Assembly (NCBI GenBank): GCA_013141065.1
Contig: JABFRR010000016.1
Location: forward strand, 188,147 to 252,146
Direction: 5' to 3'
DNA: 64,000 bases
Source of the DNA: Bacteriovoracaceae bacterium
Lineage (GTDB): Bacteria; Bdellovibrionota; Bacteriovoracia; Bacteriovoracales; Bacteriovoracaceae
Part shown: one piece after another, positions 9,858 to 17,886 of the stretch
Position numbering within the stretch: position 1 is the first letter of the stretch
How the letters are laid out: each line of letters starts with the position of its first letter
The notes under the pieces: generated by a model
Database searches by the model: none
Seen by the model: the letters and a program-made list of their open reading frames with translations, nothing else
Told to the model about the DNA's origin: nothing
Program-made: the position numbers and the translations under genes

Positions 9858-10889
9858 CTACTTAAAGAATTTTTCCATCTCAGAAAAAACACGATTTCGG
9901 TTGATGTCTTTATCCATAAGCACTTCATGCTTAGATGTTTCGAGATACATACGGTTACAATAAGGTGCTTCTTCACACAGCTTAATCATTTCACTTTTGT
10001 CGGAATACATTTCAATTCCCGCATGGGCCACTCTCAAGGGAATTTTTAATTCACTATACTTAAAACGCATGCGCCAGGTTCCACTCATCACTTCATTGAG
10101 CCATCTATTAGTTACCCCTCCTAGTCTGGCCTGAGGATAAGTATCAAAAATGTCCATTGTCATATCATAGCGGGCTTTAGAATTTGTAAATCTATTAAGT
10201 TCAAAATTCCTTTCATCTGAAAAGGTTTTTTGTCCTATGGCAAACTTGCTGCCGAGACCTCCGGCCATACTCGCCAAGACAATTGTTCGGGCCATAGAAT
10301 AACTGTAAGGCTCTGTTTGGATTTTTAGCATTGGACTCGATAAAAAAGCACGGTCAATATATTCTGGATTTTTTTGCATAAAATCCACGGCAATACCAGC
10401 TCCCAGTGAATGTGCCAGTAAATTTTTTTCGGTGCATCCACTTTTATTAACGATTAAATCAAAAAAGATTTTAACGTCGTTTGAGTAATTTTCAAATTGA
10501 TCAACATGCCCTTTAAAGTAATCAAGAGGATCTTTTTCAATCATTCTTCCAGAGCTTCCTTGACCTCGGTGATCCATAAGAAAAAACTTATATTCACCTG
10601 CCAGACTACCGGTATTTAAGTCATAAACTACCTCTGCATATTTTTCCAAAGGCTCACTTCTACCGGGCAAGATAATCAGGCAACGGCTACTTTGTTCGTT
10701 TGAGGCATATTTTGCGTAATGAATTGGGACAAGCTTGCTGCCAATAAAAGACTTTTTTTGAAATTGATTTAAAAGTGGAATGATTTTTTCTTGATAATCA
10801 CTTTTATAATTTTGTTCACTTAAAGCAAGTGCTTGAGATGAATAATTAAATAATAAAAAAAACCACAATCCATTGAGTTTCTTTTTCAA
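9858..10889 (-). CDS. Secreted alpha/beta hydrolase, lysophospholipase (PldB) type
   Basis: A 343-residue alpha/beta-hydrolase with an N-terminal signal sequence (residues 1-22, ending QALA). The oxyanion/loop region LPGRSEPLEKYAE, the DHRGQGSSGR motif and the nucleophile elbow AHSLGA (Ser161) match the PldB/monoglyceride-lipase branch; the usual first Gly of GxSxG is Ala here. A plausible catalytic His lies near the C-terminus in SKHEVLMD. Lysophospholipids or monoacylglycerols are likely substrates. It is the last gene of the long rpoH-like/rpsO/pnp run and begins four bases after the ferredoxin gene. Secretion suggests action on envelope or prey lipids, which is inference. Confidence 0.8.
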   Translation of the reverse strand: MKKKLNGLWFFLLFNYSSQALALSEQNYKSDYQEKIIPLLNQFQKKSFIGSKLVPIHYAKYASNEQSSRCLIILPGRSEPLEKYAEVVYDLNTGSLAGEYKFFLMDHRGQGSSGRMIEKDPLDYFKGHVDQFENYSNDVKIFFDLIVNKSGCTEKNLLAHSLGAGIAVDFMQKNPEYIDRAFLSSPMLKIQTEPYSYSMARTIVLASMAGGLGSKFAIGQKTFSDERNFELNRFTNSKARYDMTMDIFDTYPQARLGGVTNRWLNEVMSGTWRMRFKYSELKIPLRVAHAGIEMYSDKSEMIKLCEEAPYCNRMYLETSKHEVLMDKDINRNRVFSEMEKFFK

Positions 10890-10893
10890 TATT

Positions 10894-11625
10894 TTACTTC
10901 CTGAATTTTTTAAATTCCTTATCTGAATCTGGAATTTCTCTACTTTTTTGAACTAAGTGTTTATCTGTTTTTTGTTGCGCACTTTGCTCAGACTTCTGGG
11001 CCAAGCGTTCGTCTTTTAGTTTTTGTTTTTCTGGAGATAAAGGTCGAGTGTAAGTTTCATTTTCGTAATCTACTTTATCGGTATTAAAATACTTTGGACG
11101 CTTTCCACCTGCTAATTTCTTTGGAGCTCCAGCTTCTTTTTCCTTGTCCCAATGATTTTTCCAAGTCTCTGACTTTTCTTTTTGATCTTGTTCGAATTTT
11201 GTTTGTTCTGCTAATTGCTCTGCTCTTATTTTTTCTTTATCTGACTCTTTTCGAACGATTGCTGGTGCTTGCTTTTTTTTTGAGTAATTTGATGTCTTAT
11301 TTTTTAAGCGTGCCTCATCTGTGGCCTTATCGTGTTTAGAAATATCGATAATCACATCTCCTGTCACACAAGTCTGACAAGCTAATCGCTCTTTTGTAAT
11401 GTGAAAAACATTTCCCAAAAGCTTAAGCTCTTCAAAGGGAGGTGGAGTGAGATAATCTTCACCTGAGACAATCTTAATTATGCAATCTGTACAAGTCGCA
11501 TGACCTCCACAGCTTGATTTAACGTAAGTATCTGCTTCACGAAGAGCGACTAAAAGGTTTTTCCCTTCTTCAACTTCGACCACATTGCCAGATGGCCTGC
11601 AAGTAACTTTATGCTTAAGTGCCAT
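10894..11625 (-). CDS. Adrenodoxin-type 2Fe-2S ferredoxin with long charged C-terminal tail
   Basis: A 243-residue protein. Residues 1-100 form a 2Fe-2S ferredoxin domain with ligands Cys39, Cys45 and Cys48 (CGGHATCTDC) and Cys83 in RLACQTC; Cys86 is an extra cysteine. The remaining 140 residues are low-complexity and rich in Lys, Glu, Gln and Asp and are probably disordered; ordinary ferredoxins of this class stop near residue 110. The domain transfers single electrons, classically in Fe-S assembly or hydroxylase systems, but no reductase is adjacent. It lies nine bases downstream of the small PHA-type gene and four bases upstream of the hydrolase gene in the same operon. The role of the tail is unknown. 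Confidence 0.8.
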   Translation of the reverse strand: MALKHKVTCRPSGNVVEVEEGKNLLVALREADTYVKSSCGGHATCTDCIIKIVSGEDYLTPPPFEELKLLGNVFHITKERLACQTCVTGDVIIDISKHDKATDEARLKNKTSNYSKKKQAPAIVRKESDKEKIRAEQLAEQTKFEQDQKEKSETWKNHWDKEKEAGAPKKLAGGKRPKYFNTDKVDYENETYTRPLSPEKQKLKDERLAQKSEQSAQQKTDKHLVQKSREIPDSDKEFKKFRK

Positions 11626-11634
11626 TCGTATTCC

Positions 11635-11919
11635 CTATAAGTTTTTTTTAATTTGCCGTTCAATTTTTTCTAAAATTTTAGATTTTAGCGGCTTTAATAG
11701 AAATGATAAATCCAAATCTACGTCACAATGCTGATCTAAAAAACAAAGCACCAAAGTAAATCCTGTCCCTTTGGCCTTAACTATTTTTTTATCGTCATCA
11801 TAATTAATATCTGCTTTGACTTGAAATTTTTCTATGTATTCAGGAGTAATGAGTGTTTTAACCTTTTGGTATGCCTCATTACTATCCTTCATATTTAAAT
11901 AATCAATTTTTATTCCCAT
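11635..11919 (-). CDS. Small protein, possible polyhydroxyalkanoate-system family (PHA_gran_rgn-like)
   Basis: A 94-residue protein whose pattern (a short helix with many basic and acidic residues, beta strands around ADINYDDDKKIVKAKGTGFTL, then a strand and final amphipathic helix LKSKILEKIERQIKKNL) resembles the putative polyhydroxyalkanoic acid system protein family. That family is itself poorly defined. The start overlaps the dut stop codon as TAATG, so translation is coupled. It sits between dut and the ferredoxin gene. The family assignment is moderate at best. Confidence 0.5.
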   Translation of the reverse strand: MGIKIDYLNMKDSNEAYQKVKTLITPEYIEKFQVKADINYDDDKKIVKAKGTGFTLVLCFLDQHCDVDLDLSFLLKPLKSKILEKIERQIKKNL

Positions 11920-12389
11920 TATGCTTTACCTGTAGATCCAAATCCACCAGCTCCACGAAGTGTTGTTGTTAAGTCCTCTTGAGACTCTACATAAAGTGCT
12001 TGGGTGACTGGTGCAAGAATCAATTGAGCCACGCGATCACCGTGATTAATCACTTCTTCTGCTTGACCTAAATTTCCTAAAATAATTTTCACTTCACCTC
12101 GGTAATCGCTATCGATTGTTCCAGGTGAATTTAAAACCATAAGTCCTGTCTTAAATGAAAGCCCTGATCTTGGTCTCACTTGAATTTCAAATCCCACTGG
12201 AATTTCCATTGAAAGCCCTGTGGGAATCAAAACTCGTTCACCAGGTTTAATCAGTAAACTCTCTCCAGGGCCTAGGCTGGCACGAATATCGGCTCCCGCA
12301 GCTCCAGATGATTCATAGGTTGGAAGAGAAAAGCTCTCATCGTAATGAGAGAGCTTTTTAACTTTTACTATAATTCTTTCTTTGTTCAC
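11919..12389 (-). CDS. dut: Deoxyuridine 5'-triphosphate nucleotidohydrolase (dUTPase)
   Basis: Hydrolyses dUTP to dUMP and pyrophosphate, preventing uracil misincorporation and supplying dTMP synthesis. All five trimeric dUTPase motifs are present: GAAGADIRA, PRSGLSFKTG, GTIDSDYRGEV, RVAQLIL and RGAGGFGSTG. The frame is open back to 12449 inside pnp, but the GTG at 12389 is the better start: it gives 156 residues, the usual length, lies five bases beyond the pnp stop, and has a GAAGGG Shine-Dalgarno site overlapping the end of pnp. A strong terminator-like hairpin lies 31 bases into the coding region. Confidence 0.93.
   Translation of the reverse strand: MNKERIIVKVKKLSHYDESFSLPTYESSGAAGADIRASLGPGESLLIKPGERVLIPTGLSMEIPVGFEIQVRPRSGLSFKTGLMVLNSPGTIDSDYRGEVKIILGNLGQAEEVINHGDRVAQLILAPVTQALYVESQEDLTTTLRGAGGFGSTGKA
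12329..12358 (-). promoter_or_regulatory. Terminator-like hairpin inside the 5' end of dut
   Basis: On the minus strand AAAAGCTCTC-TC-AT (12358-12345) can pair with ATGAGAGCTTTT (12340-12329) over 12 base pairs with a two-base bulge and a TACG loop. The stem is GC-rich in the centre and ends in four U residues, so it could act as an intragenic attenuator between pnp and the genes after it. No function is demonstrated. Confidence 0.45.
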
Positions 12390-12393
12390 TTTT

Positions 12394-14523
12394 TTATCGC
12401 CCTTCTTTTTTCTTAATAGATTGAACTGCTTTTGCTGAAAGCTTAACACGTCCCATTTTATCTATTTCCATAACTTTTACTTTAATCATGTCACCTTCAC
12501 TGATGAAGTCATCAACATTTTGAACACGTTCGTCAGAAAGTTCAGAAACGTGAACAAGTCCTGAAACTCCTGAACCGATTTCAACGAATGCACCATATTC
12601 TTTAATCGAATCAACACGCGCTTCATAAATTGTTCCAATTTCAGGTCCGTTGATTTGCATATTGATTGTCGCAATACAAGTCTTGAGAACTTCCATATCA
12701 CTACCCAATACTTTAACCATTCCTTCTTCAGTAATTTCAATCGTGACTTTGTATCCTTCTTGAAGTTTTTTGATATTTTTTCCACCAGGACCGATAAGGG
12801 CTCCGATTTTATCTGTAGGAATCATAACCGTCATGATCGTTGGAACACCTGGCTTAAATCCATCTCTTGGAGTTGCAATAGTTTTTGCCATCTCTCCTAA
12901 AATATGGAGACGACCTTTAAGTGCTTGTCCAATTGCATCTTCAATAATTTGTGGAGTGATACCTGTGATCTTAATATCCATTTGAATCGCTGTTACACCT
13001 TTTGCTGTTCCAGCAACTTTAAAGTCTAAGTCACCTAAATGATCTTCATCACCTAAAATGTCAGTTAAAATTTTATAGCTTGATCCATCAGTTATTAAGC
13101 CCATTGCAATACCAGCAACTGGTGCTTTAAGAGGAACTCCGGCATCCATTAGTGCCATTGAGCCTGAACACACTGAACCCATTGAGCTTGATCCATTTGA
13201 TTCTAAAACTTCACACACAACTCTTGTAGTGTATGAAAAAGTTTCTTGTGGTGGCATCACTGCTTTAAGTGCTCTTTCTGCTAAGTTTCCATGTCCTAAT
13301 TCTCTTCTACCCGCTCCTCTAGAACCTTTTGCTTCCCCAACAGAAAATCCAGGAAAGTTATAGTGAAGATAAAATTTATCGTAATTTAATCCAGAGATGC
13401 GGTCATGCATTTGGTCTCCAGTCGAAGCTCCAACTGTAACAGTGGCCATAACCTGAGTTTCACCACGAGTAAAAAGAGATGATCCGTGAGGAGCATTTAA
13501 AACTGAAACTTCAGTTTCAATTTTTCTTACTTCATCAAGCTTTCTTCCCGCGATTCTTTTGCCTTCTTTTAAGATATCAGCTCTCATCATGTCGTATAAA
13601 AGTCCATCAACGGCTTTATAGGCTTCTTTTGAAGCCCCTTTATCATCTTTTAAACCAAAAGCTGTTGGATCTAATTTTATGGCATCTGCAACTGATTTAT
13701 TAAGTGCTCTGACTGCGTCTTGGCGTTGCATTTTATCGTTAATTGATAAAGCAGATCTAGCAGTCGTTGAAAAGTCTGACAAAACTTTTTTACTTAAAGT
13801 GACATTTGCTTCAGCCGAAACATATTTTCTTTTTGGTTTACCAATTTCTTTTTGAATTTTTGCTACTAAATCACAGTAGTGCTTAATATTTTCGTGAGCA
13901 AAATTGATAGCAGCTAAAACTTCTTTTTCTGGAAGTTCATGAGCTTCACCTTCAACCATTAAAATAGCGTCTTTTGAAGCAGCTACAGCAATTTCCATGT
14001 CAGAAGTTGCCCAGTCAGCGTGATTTGGATTTAAAACAAATTTACCATCAATACGCGCGACTTTTGCGTTCCCTATTGGTGCGGTGAATGGAATGTCTGA
14101 AATAGCGATAGCTGCTGAAGCCCCAAGTCCAGCTAGGACTTCTGCGTCTCCAGCTTCGTTGTAAGAAAGAACTGAACATGTCACAACGGTATCGAACATG
14201 TAGTCACTTGGGAACATTGGTCTTAGTGGTCTATCAATTAATCGACAGGCCAAAATTTCAGCTGTAGAAGGACGGTTTTCACGTTTAATGAAGCCACCAA
14301 GAAATTTTCCAGCAGCGTAGAACTTTTCTTGATATTCAACTAATAAAGGAAAAAAATCTTGGCCATCTTTAAGGTCTCTTGCCGAACACACCGCCACGAG
14401 GACTTGTGTTCCATTACAACTCATAAGAACTGAGCCATCAGCTTGTTTTGCTAAGCGGCCAGTTTCGATTGTGACTTCTTTGCCACCGTAATTAAGTTTG
14501 TACTCTTTTTTGTTTTCGTTCAT
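12394..14523 (-). CDS. pnp: Polyribonucleotide nucleotidyltransferase (PNPase)
   Basis: A full-length 709-residue PNPase, the 3'-to-5' phosphorolytic exoribonuclease of the RNA degradosome. It has two RNase PH cores, the first beginning near residue 10 (KQADGSVLMSCNGTQVLVAV) and the second near residue 325 (IETEVSVLNAPHGSSLFTRGET). These are followed by a KH domain (GPGGKNIKKLQEGY) near residue 567 and an S1 domain (YEARVDSIKEYGAFVEI) to the end. It sits downstream of rpsO as in many bacteria. Its leader has an unusual set of complementary segments around the Shine-Dalgarno site. Confidence 0.97.
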   Translation of the reverse strand: MNENKKEYKLNYGGKEVTIETGRLAKQADGSVLMSCNGTQVLVAVCSARDLKDGQDFFPLLVEYQEKFYAAGKFLGGFIKRENRPSTAEILACRLIDRPLRPMFPSDYMFDTVVTCSVLSYNEAGDAEVLAGLGASAAIAISDIPFTAPIGNAKVARIDGKFVLNPNHADWATSDMEIAVAASKDAILMVEGEAHELPEKEVLAAINFAHENIKHYCDLVAKIQKEIGKPKRKYVSAEANVTLSKKVLSDFSTTARSALSINDKMQRQDAVRALNKSVADAIKLDPTAFGLKDDKGASKEAYKAVDGLLYDMMRADILKEGKRIAGRKLDEVRKIETEVSVLNAPHGSSLFTRGETQVMATVTVGASTGDQMHDRISGLNYDKFYLHYNFPGFSVGEAKGSRGAGRRELGHGNLAERALKAVMPPQETFSYTTRVVCEVLESNGSSSMGSVCSGSMALMDAGVPLKAPVAGIAMGLITDGSSYKILTDILGDEDHLGDLDFKVAGTAKGVTAIQMDIKITGITPQIIEDAIGQALKGRLHILGEMAKTIATPRDGFKPGVPTIMTVMIPTDKIGALIGPGGKNIKKLQEGYKVTIEITEEGMVKVLGSDMEVLKTCIATINMQINGPEIGTIYEARVDSIKEYGAFVEIGSGVSGLVHVSELSDERVQNVDDFISEGDMIKVKVMEIDKMGRVKLSAKAVQSIKKKEGR

Positions 14524-14530
14524 GAAAAAA

Positions 14531-14631
14531 TCTCCAAAATATAGGCACCAAAATCGGTGCGATTATCATGAAAGAAAGACATCATCATTTTTGGAGAGAT
14601 TTAAAAGATATTTCAAGACAGTGGGTGCCTA
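14531..14631 (-). promoter_or_regulatory. Candidate structured, possibly bistable leader of pnp
   Basis: On the mRNA (minus) strand four segments occur in this order: A1 TAGGCACC (14631-14624), B1 TCTCCAAAA (14597-14589), A2 GGTGCCTA (14549-14542) and B2 TTTTGGAGA (14539-14531). B2 contains the pnp Shine-Dalgarno GGAG. A1 is perfectly complementary to A2 (8 bp) and B1 to B2 (9 bp), but these two pairings cross. A2 can instead pair with a local GCACC (14560-14556), which nests inside the B1-B2 helix. One fold would leave the ribosome binding site free and the other would hide it. PNPase autoregulation through its leader is known in other bacteria; the mechanism here is inferred only. Confidence 0.5.
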
Positions 14632-14729
14632 AATACAAAGCTACACTAACTTCAAATATCCTTCAAATTCCACCACCATAAAAATTCGAAGTCTTTCATT
14701 TCAGTAAATAGTTTAACGTAAGAACAAAC

Positions 14730-14757
14730 AAAAAGGGAACCCGAAGGTTCCCTTTTT
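14730..14757 (-). terminator. Rho-independent terminator after rpsO
   Basis: A perfect 12-bp inverted repeat (AAAAAGGGAACC / GGTTCCCTTTTT) closes a TTCG loop on the minus strand, giving the extra-stable C(UUCG)G tetraloop, and ends in a run of five U. It lies 11 bases downstream of the rpsO stop and about 200 bases before pnp. It probably ends most rpsO transcripts, with some read-through or a separate promoter for pnp. Confidence 0.85.
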
Positions 14758-14768
14758 GGTAATATTTT

Positions 14769-15047
14769 TTATTTTCTTAAGCCTAATTTCTTAATGACAC
14801 CTTGATATTTCTTTTCATCAGTTCTTGATAAATAAGAAAGTAATCTTTTTCTTTGTCCAATTAGTTTTAAAAGACCTCTGTTTCCAGAATAGTCATGCTT
14901 GTTAGCTGCAAAATGTGGAGCAAGGTTATTGATTCGCGTTGTAATCAATGCAACTTGTACTGCTGTACAGCCTGCATCTTTGTCACTTGAACCAAATTCT
15001 TTTCCAAATTCAGCAGTAATTTTTTGAGTTTCTTCTTTTGTAATCAT
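14769..15047 (-). CDS. rpsO: 30S ribosomal protein S15
   Basis: A 92-residue S15 protein, close to the usual 88-90, with the family pattern KDAGCTAVQVALITTRINNLAPHF and the basic GLLKLIGQRKRLLSYL segment that binds 16S rRNA. The start has a strong GAGGAGAA ribosome binding site. The rpsO-pnp order is conserved in many bacteria. The 76-base gap to the upstream sigma-factor gene holds a small inverted repeat at 15075-15086 (GGATA/TATCC), which could be part of an S15 feedback site but is too short to judge. Confidence 0.97.
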   Translation of the reverse strand: MITKEETQKITAEFGKEFGSSDKDAGCTAVQVALITTRINNLAPHFAANKHDYSGNRGLLKLIGQRKRLLSYLSRTDEKKYQGVIKKLGLRK

Positions 15048-15123
15048 AAAATTCTCCTCGCCAATATTCTAGCCGGATAGATATCCCAACCAAAACAAAG
15101 GTGTTTTTAATAGTTCTAACCTT

Positions 15124-16104
15124 TTAGCGAATAAATTCAGACATGTAAACTTTTAAATTTCCGATGAGACGCTCTTCGATTTGGCGTATACGCTCACGCG
15201 ACACACCATACTGGTCAGCAATGCTCTGCAGCGAAGCCGGGACCTCTGAAAGAAGCCTCTTTTCAAAAATTTCTCTATCACGCTCTTTGAGATTATCGAG
15301 GAAGTGATGCAATTGATCCTTGAGGATTTCAATTCCTTGTAAATCCCCCAAACGCTCATCTATGGAAAGTTCTTCAGGATCAACCAAAAGATCTCCGAGA
15401 CTCGGCCCATTGTCATCAATTTTAGCTTCGAGAGATAACTCACTGCCACCATTGGAAAGACGACGATCCATAACCGCAACGGCCTTTTCAGACACGCCCA
15501 GGCTTTCCGAAATCATCTTATTGTCAGGACTAAAGCCCAGGCCAATGAGGCGTTCTTTTTCTTTCATCAAGTTAAAAAAAAGCTTTTTTTGTTCGTTAGT
15601 GGTTCCGATTTTAACTAATCGAAAGTTATCAAGAATAAATTTTAATATATAAGAGCGTATCCACCAGCTGGCATAATAAGAAAGTTTGGCACCTTTAGTT
15701 CCGTCATACTTTGAAACGGCTTTCATCAATCCAATGTTGCCTTCTTGGATGAGGTCCATGACATTTTGCCAGGCTGAGCGATACTCAATGGCAATTTTGA
15801 CAACAAGCCTGAGATTGGCAAGCACTAATTTTTTAGCAACTTCAATGTCTCCGGTTTCTTGCAATTCTTTCAAGAGAGCTTCTTCTTCTTCAATTGACAA
15901 GAGTTTGTAGCGACTAATTTCTCGCACATACTGAGTGAGAGGGTCAGTAGAAATAGGTAAATTATTTCCTCGCCCATGACCTAATATGGATTTAACAACC
16001 TCGACTTGATGATTGGGATTTAAGTGTTCAGTTAACTCATTTGCTACCAATGCTGGTAACTTATTTTTACTTTTTCGAGTTGTGGAACTTTCTTTTTTTG
16101 CCAT
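15124..16104 (-). CDS. RNA polymerase sigma factor, RpoH (heat-shock)-like
   Basis: A sigma-70 family factor of 326 residues. Region 2 contains DLIQEGNIGLMKAVSKYD and SYYASWWIRSYI; the segment EQKKLFFNL is the RpoH box that distinguishes heat-shock sigma factors from the primary factor. Region 4 ends with a helix-turn-helix (LQSIADQYGVSRERIRQIE). Region 1.1 is absent. An in-frame TTG at 16110 would add two residues, but ATG 16104 is the likelier start. An N-terminal extension of about 55 residues precedes region 1.2 and is Lys/Ser-rich at first. The gene heads the run that continues with rpsO and pnp, 76 bases apart. Whether it is the heat-shock factor of this species or a lineage paralogue is unknown. 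Confidence 0.85.
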   Translation of the reverse strand: MAKKESSTTRKSKNKLPALVANELTEHLNPNHQVEVVKSILGHGRGNNLPISTDPLTQYVREISRYKLLSIEEEEALLKELQETGDIEVAKKLVLANLRLVVKIAIEYRSAWQNVMDLIQEGNIGLMKAVSKYDGTKGAKLSYYASWWIRSYILKFILDNFRLVKIGTTNEQKKLFFNLMKEKERLIGLGFSPDNKMISESLGVSEKAVAVMDRRLSNGGSELSLEAKIDDNGPSLGDLLVDPEELSIDERLGDLQGIEILKDQLHHFLDNLKERDREIFEKRLLSEVPASLQSIADQYGVSRERIRQIEERLIGNLKVYMSEFIR

Positions 16105-16148
16105 AGCCAATCATAAATGAAAAAAAGCGAATTGTCATTCTAGTAAGT

Positions 16149-17846
16149 TTATTTTCCTTGAGTTAGCTTACTTTTTTCAATGAAGGATTGGACTTTGAAT
16201 TGATGGGCCAAATATTTTAAGGCAAAAACTCCATAATTAATTTCGATATCAATTACTGTCATCCCTTTTTCAGTTAACGGAAGAAATTTAAGGGGCGTGT
16301 CGAGGATCTGAGAAGTGAGTTCAGTCACAATCAATTCATCCAAATCACCTTTCCAAGGAGGAATTATTAATTTCTCACGTGCAGCTTTTACTTCATGGCT
16401 TATTTGATACTTAAAACGATTTTTAAGACGCAATTTTTCAGCAGTGTCCTTGAAAGTTAAACTTTGAAGCGCCGTACGGTAATAATTTAAAAATGCTGTT
16501 TGTACATTGAGTTTGAAGTTCATTCGAATTTTGCCAACTCTTTGATTTGTCCGATCAAACTCACCTAAATTCACATCGAATGCGACTCTCAATTTATTAG
16601 CTCGAAAATCATAATACTGGTTTTGGTCAACCAGCTCTAGGGTCAATGGTTCTTCAAAAAATAACTCTCTAGACAAATTTTCTGTATTGGCCTTTGCCCA
16701 TTTAGTCCACACATTATCCATACTCGATCGCAAGACATCTTCACCCTGATTAAAATTTGAAGCCCGTAATAAAAAATCCGGAATTCCGGTGATTAAAGCA
16801 ATGAACTGGGAGTTGATGAAATTTTCTTCATCAAAAGTTCTTTGATTCATGATTTGAGCCAGTCTTGGATCACTTTCTTTTGGCAAGTAATAAGCATTTC
16901 TATAATAATTACAAAAAAGTTTTTTTTGATCTTCGGCTATGCTCGTTCCACCCAGAGAGTAAGAATATTTCCTGATCATATTATCTCTACTGGTCTTGCG
17001 ACAAATTAAATTATCACAAGCTATTTGGACTGTATCGTTGTCTTCTTTTAAATATAGAGAATTATCGATGGCATTCCATCCGACTTGTTGCCCGGTCATT
17101 TGTCGATTAAAAAATGCCATTATTCCACTGTGTTTGAATACAGGGACTAAAAGTCCGAGGTTTTCAGGATTTCCATTCCACGAACAAAGAGATTGAAATA
17201 ATTTAACGGTATAAAGTAATTCTTGTTCGAGAGATTTCGTTTTAGGAAGCAATTCATTCAGATTTTCCGGGAAAAACGGATTTTTTTCAACTGAAGGAAG
17301 TTTAAAAGAATTTTCTTTTTCAAATTTAATTTTTAAATTTCTAAGTAATTCTTTTTTACTAATAATTGATAGATTTTGCGAACAATAATTTGCCACTAAA
17401 CCTTGGGTGAGATTGTCATACTCACTAGCTGAAAATTCTAATTCTTTTGCATACTGTGCAATGGCACGAGTCGACAAATCAAGACCAATATACTGAACAG
17501 TTGAAATCATAGCTCTTTTGGCCTGAGTCTTCTCCCACTCGGTGATAAAGCGAATTTCACTTGCTTCCGTACAAGTGTTTTCAAGATTTTTACCCTCTTC
17601 ATAGAATGCTCGGTAGTTAGCTAGTTGGATGCGATTAATATCTTTAGCCGAGTCTAATTTTGCCTCTAAAGAAAGTTCTTTAATAAAAACATAGTTGAGT
17701 GGATCAGTTTCATTTTCTGTATAGCGCTCACTAAAATCACCTAAAATCAAACTCTCAATTGGCGTTAAGGCAAATGTTTTGTTCGTTAGAACAAGAATTG
17801 TTAATAAGAAAGTTAAACTTTTTATATTCTTTATATACTTTTGCAT
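16149..17846 (-). CDS. Secreted protein of unknown function
   Basis: Not recognised. A 565-residue protein with a signal peptide (residues 1-26, ending KTFA) and no other membrane segment, so probably periplasmic or exported. Several cysteine pairs are visible, including CDNLICRK near residue 286. The central part is rich in helical charged segments and the C-terminal third ends in strand-like segments. It is divergent from the TPR gene at 17887, with only 40 bases between them, and lies 44 bases beyond the rpoH-like gene on the same strand. No catalytic motif could be identified. Confidence 0.6.
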   Translation of the reverse strand: MQKYIKNIKSLTFLLTILVLTNKTFALTPIESLILGDFSERYTENETDPLNYVFIKELSLEAKLDSAKDINRIQLANYRAFYEEGKNLENTCTEASEIRFITEWEKTQAKRAMISTVQYIGLDLSTRAIAQYAKELEFSASEYDNLTQGLVANYCSQNLSIISKKELLRNLKIKFEKENSFKLPSVEKNPFFPENLNELLPKTKSLEQELLYTVKLFQSLCSWNGNPENLGLLVPVFKHSGIMAFFNRQMTGQQVGWNAIDNSLYLKEDNDTVQIACDNLICRKTSRDNMIRKYSYSLGGTSIAEDQKKLFCNYYRNAYYLPKESDPRLAQIMNQRTFDEENFINSQFIALITGIPDFLLRASNFNQGEDVLRSSMDNVWTKWAKANTENLSRELFFEEPLTLELVDQNQYYDFRANKLRVAFDVNLGEFDRTNQRVGKIRMNFKLNVQTAFLNYYRTALQSLTFKDTAEKLRLKNRFKYQISHEVKAAREKLIIPPWKGDLDELIVTELTSQILDTPLKFLPLTEKGMTVIDIEINYGVFALKYLAHQFKVQSFIEKSKLTQGK

Positions 17847-17886
17847 AATTTATTAAGTTATCGGGAGATTGACCGAAAAAATAAAC

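Noticed and set aside
11919-12449. dUTPase starting 20 codons upstream, inside pnp
   Set aside because: The extra residues are basic and unrelated to dUTPases, and the GTG at 12389 has a good Shine-Dalgarno site and gives normal length.
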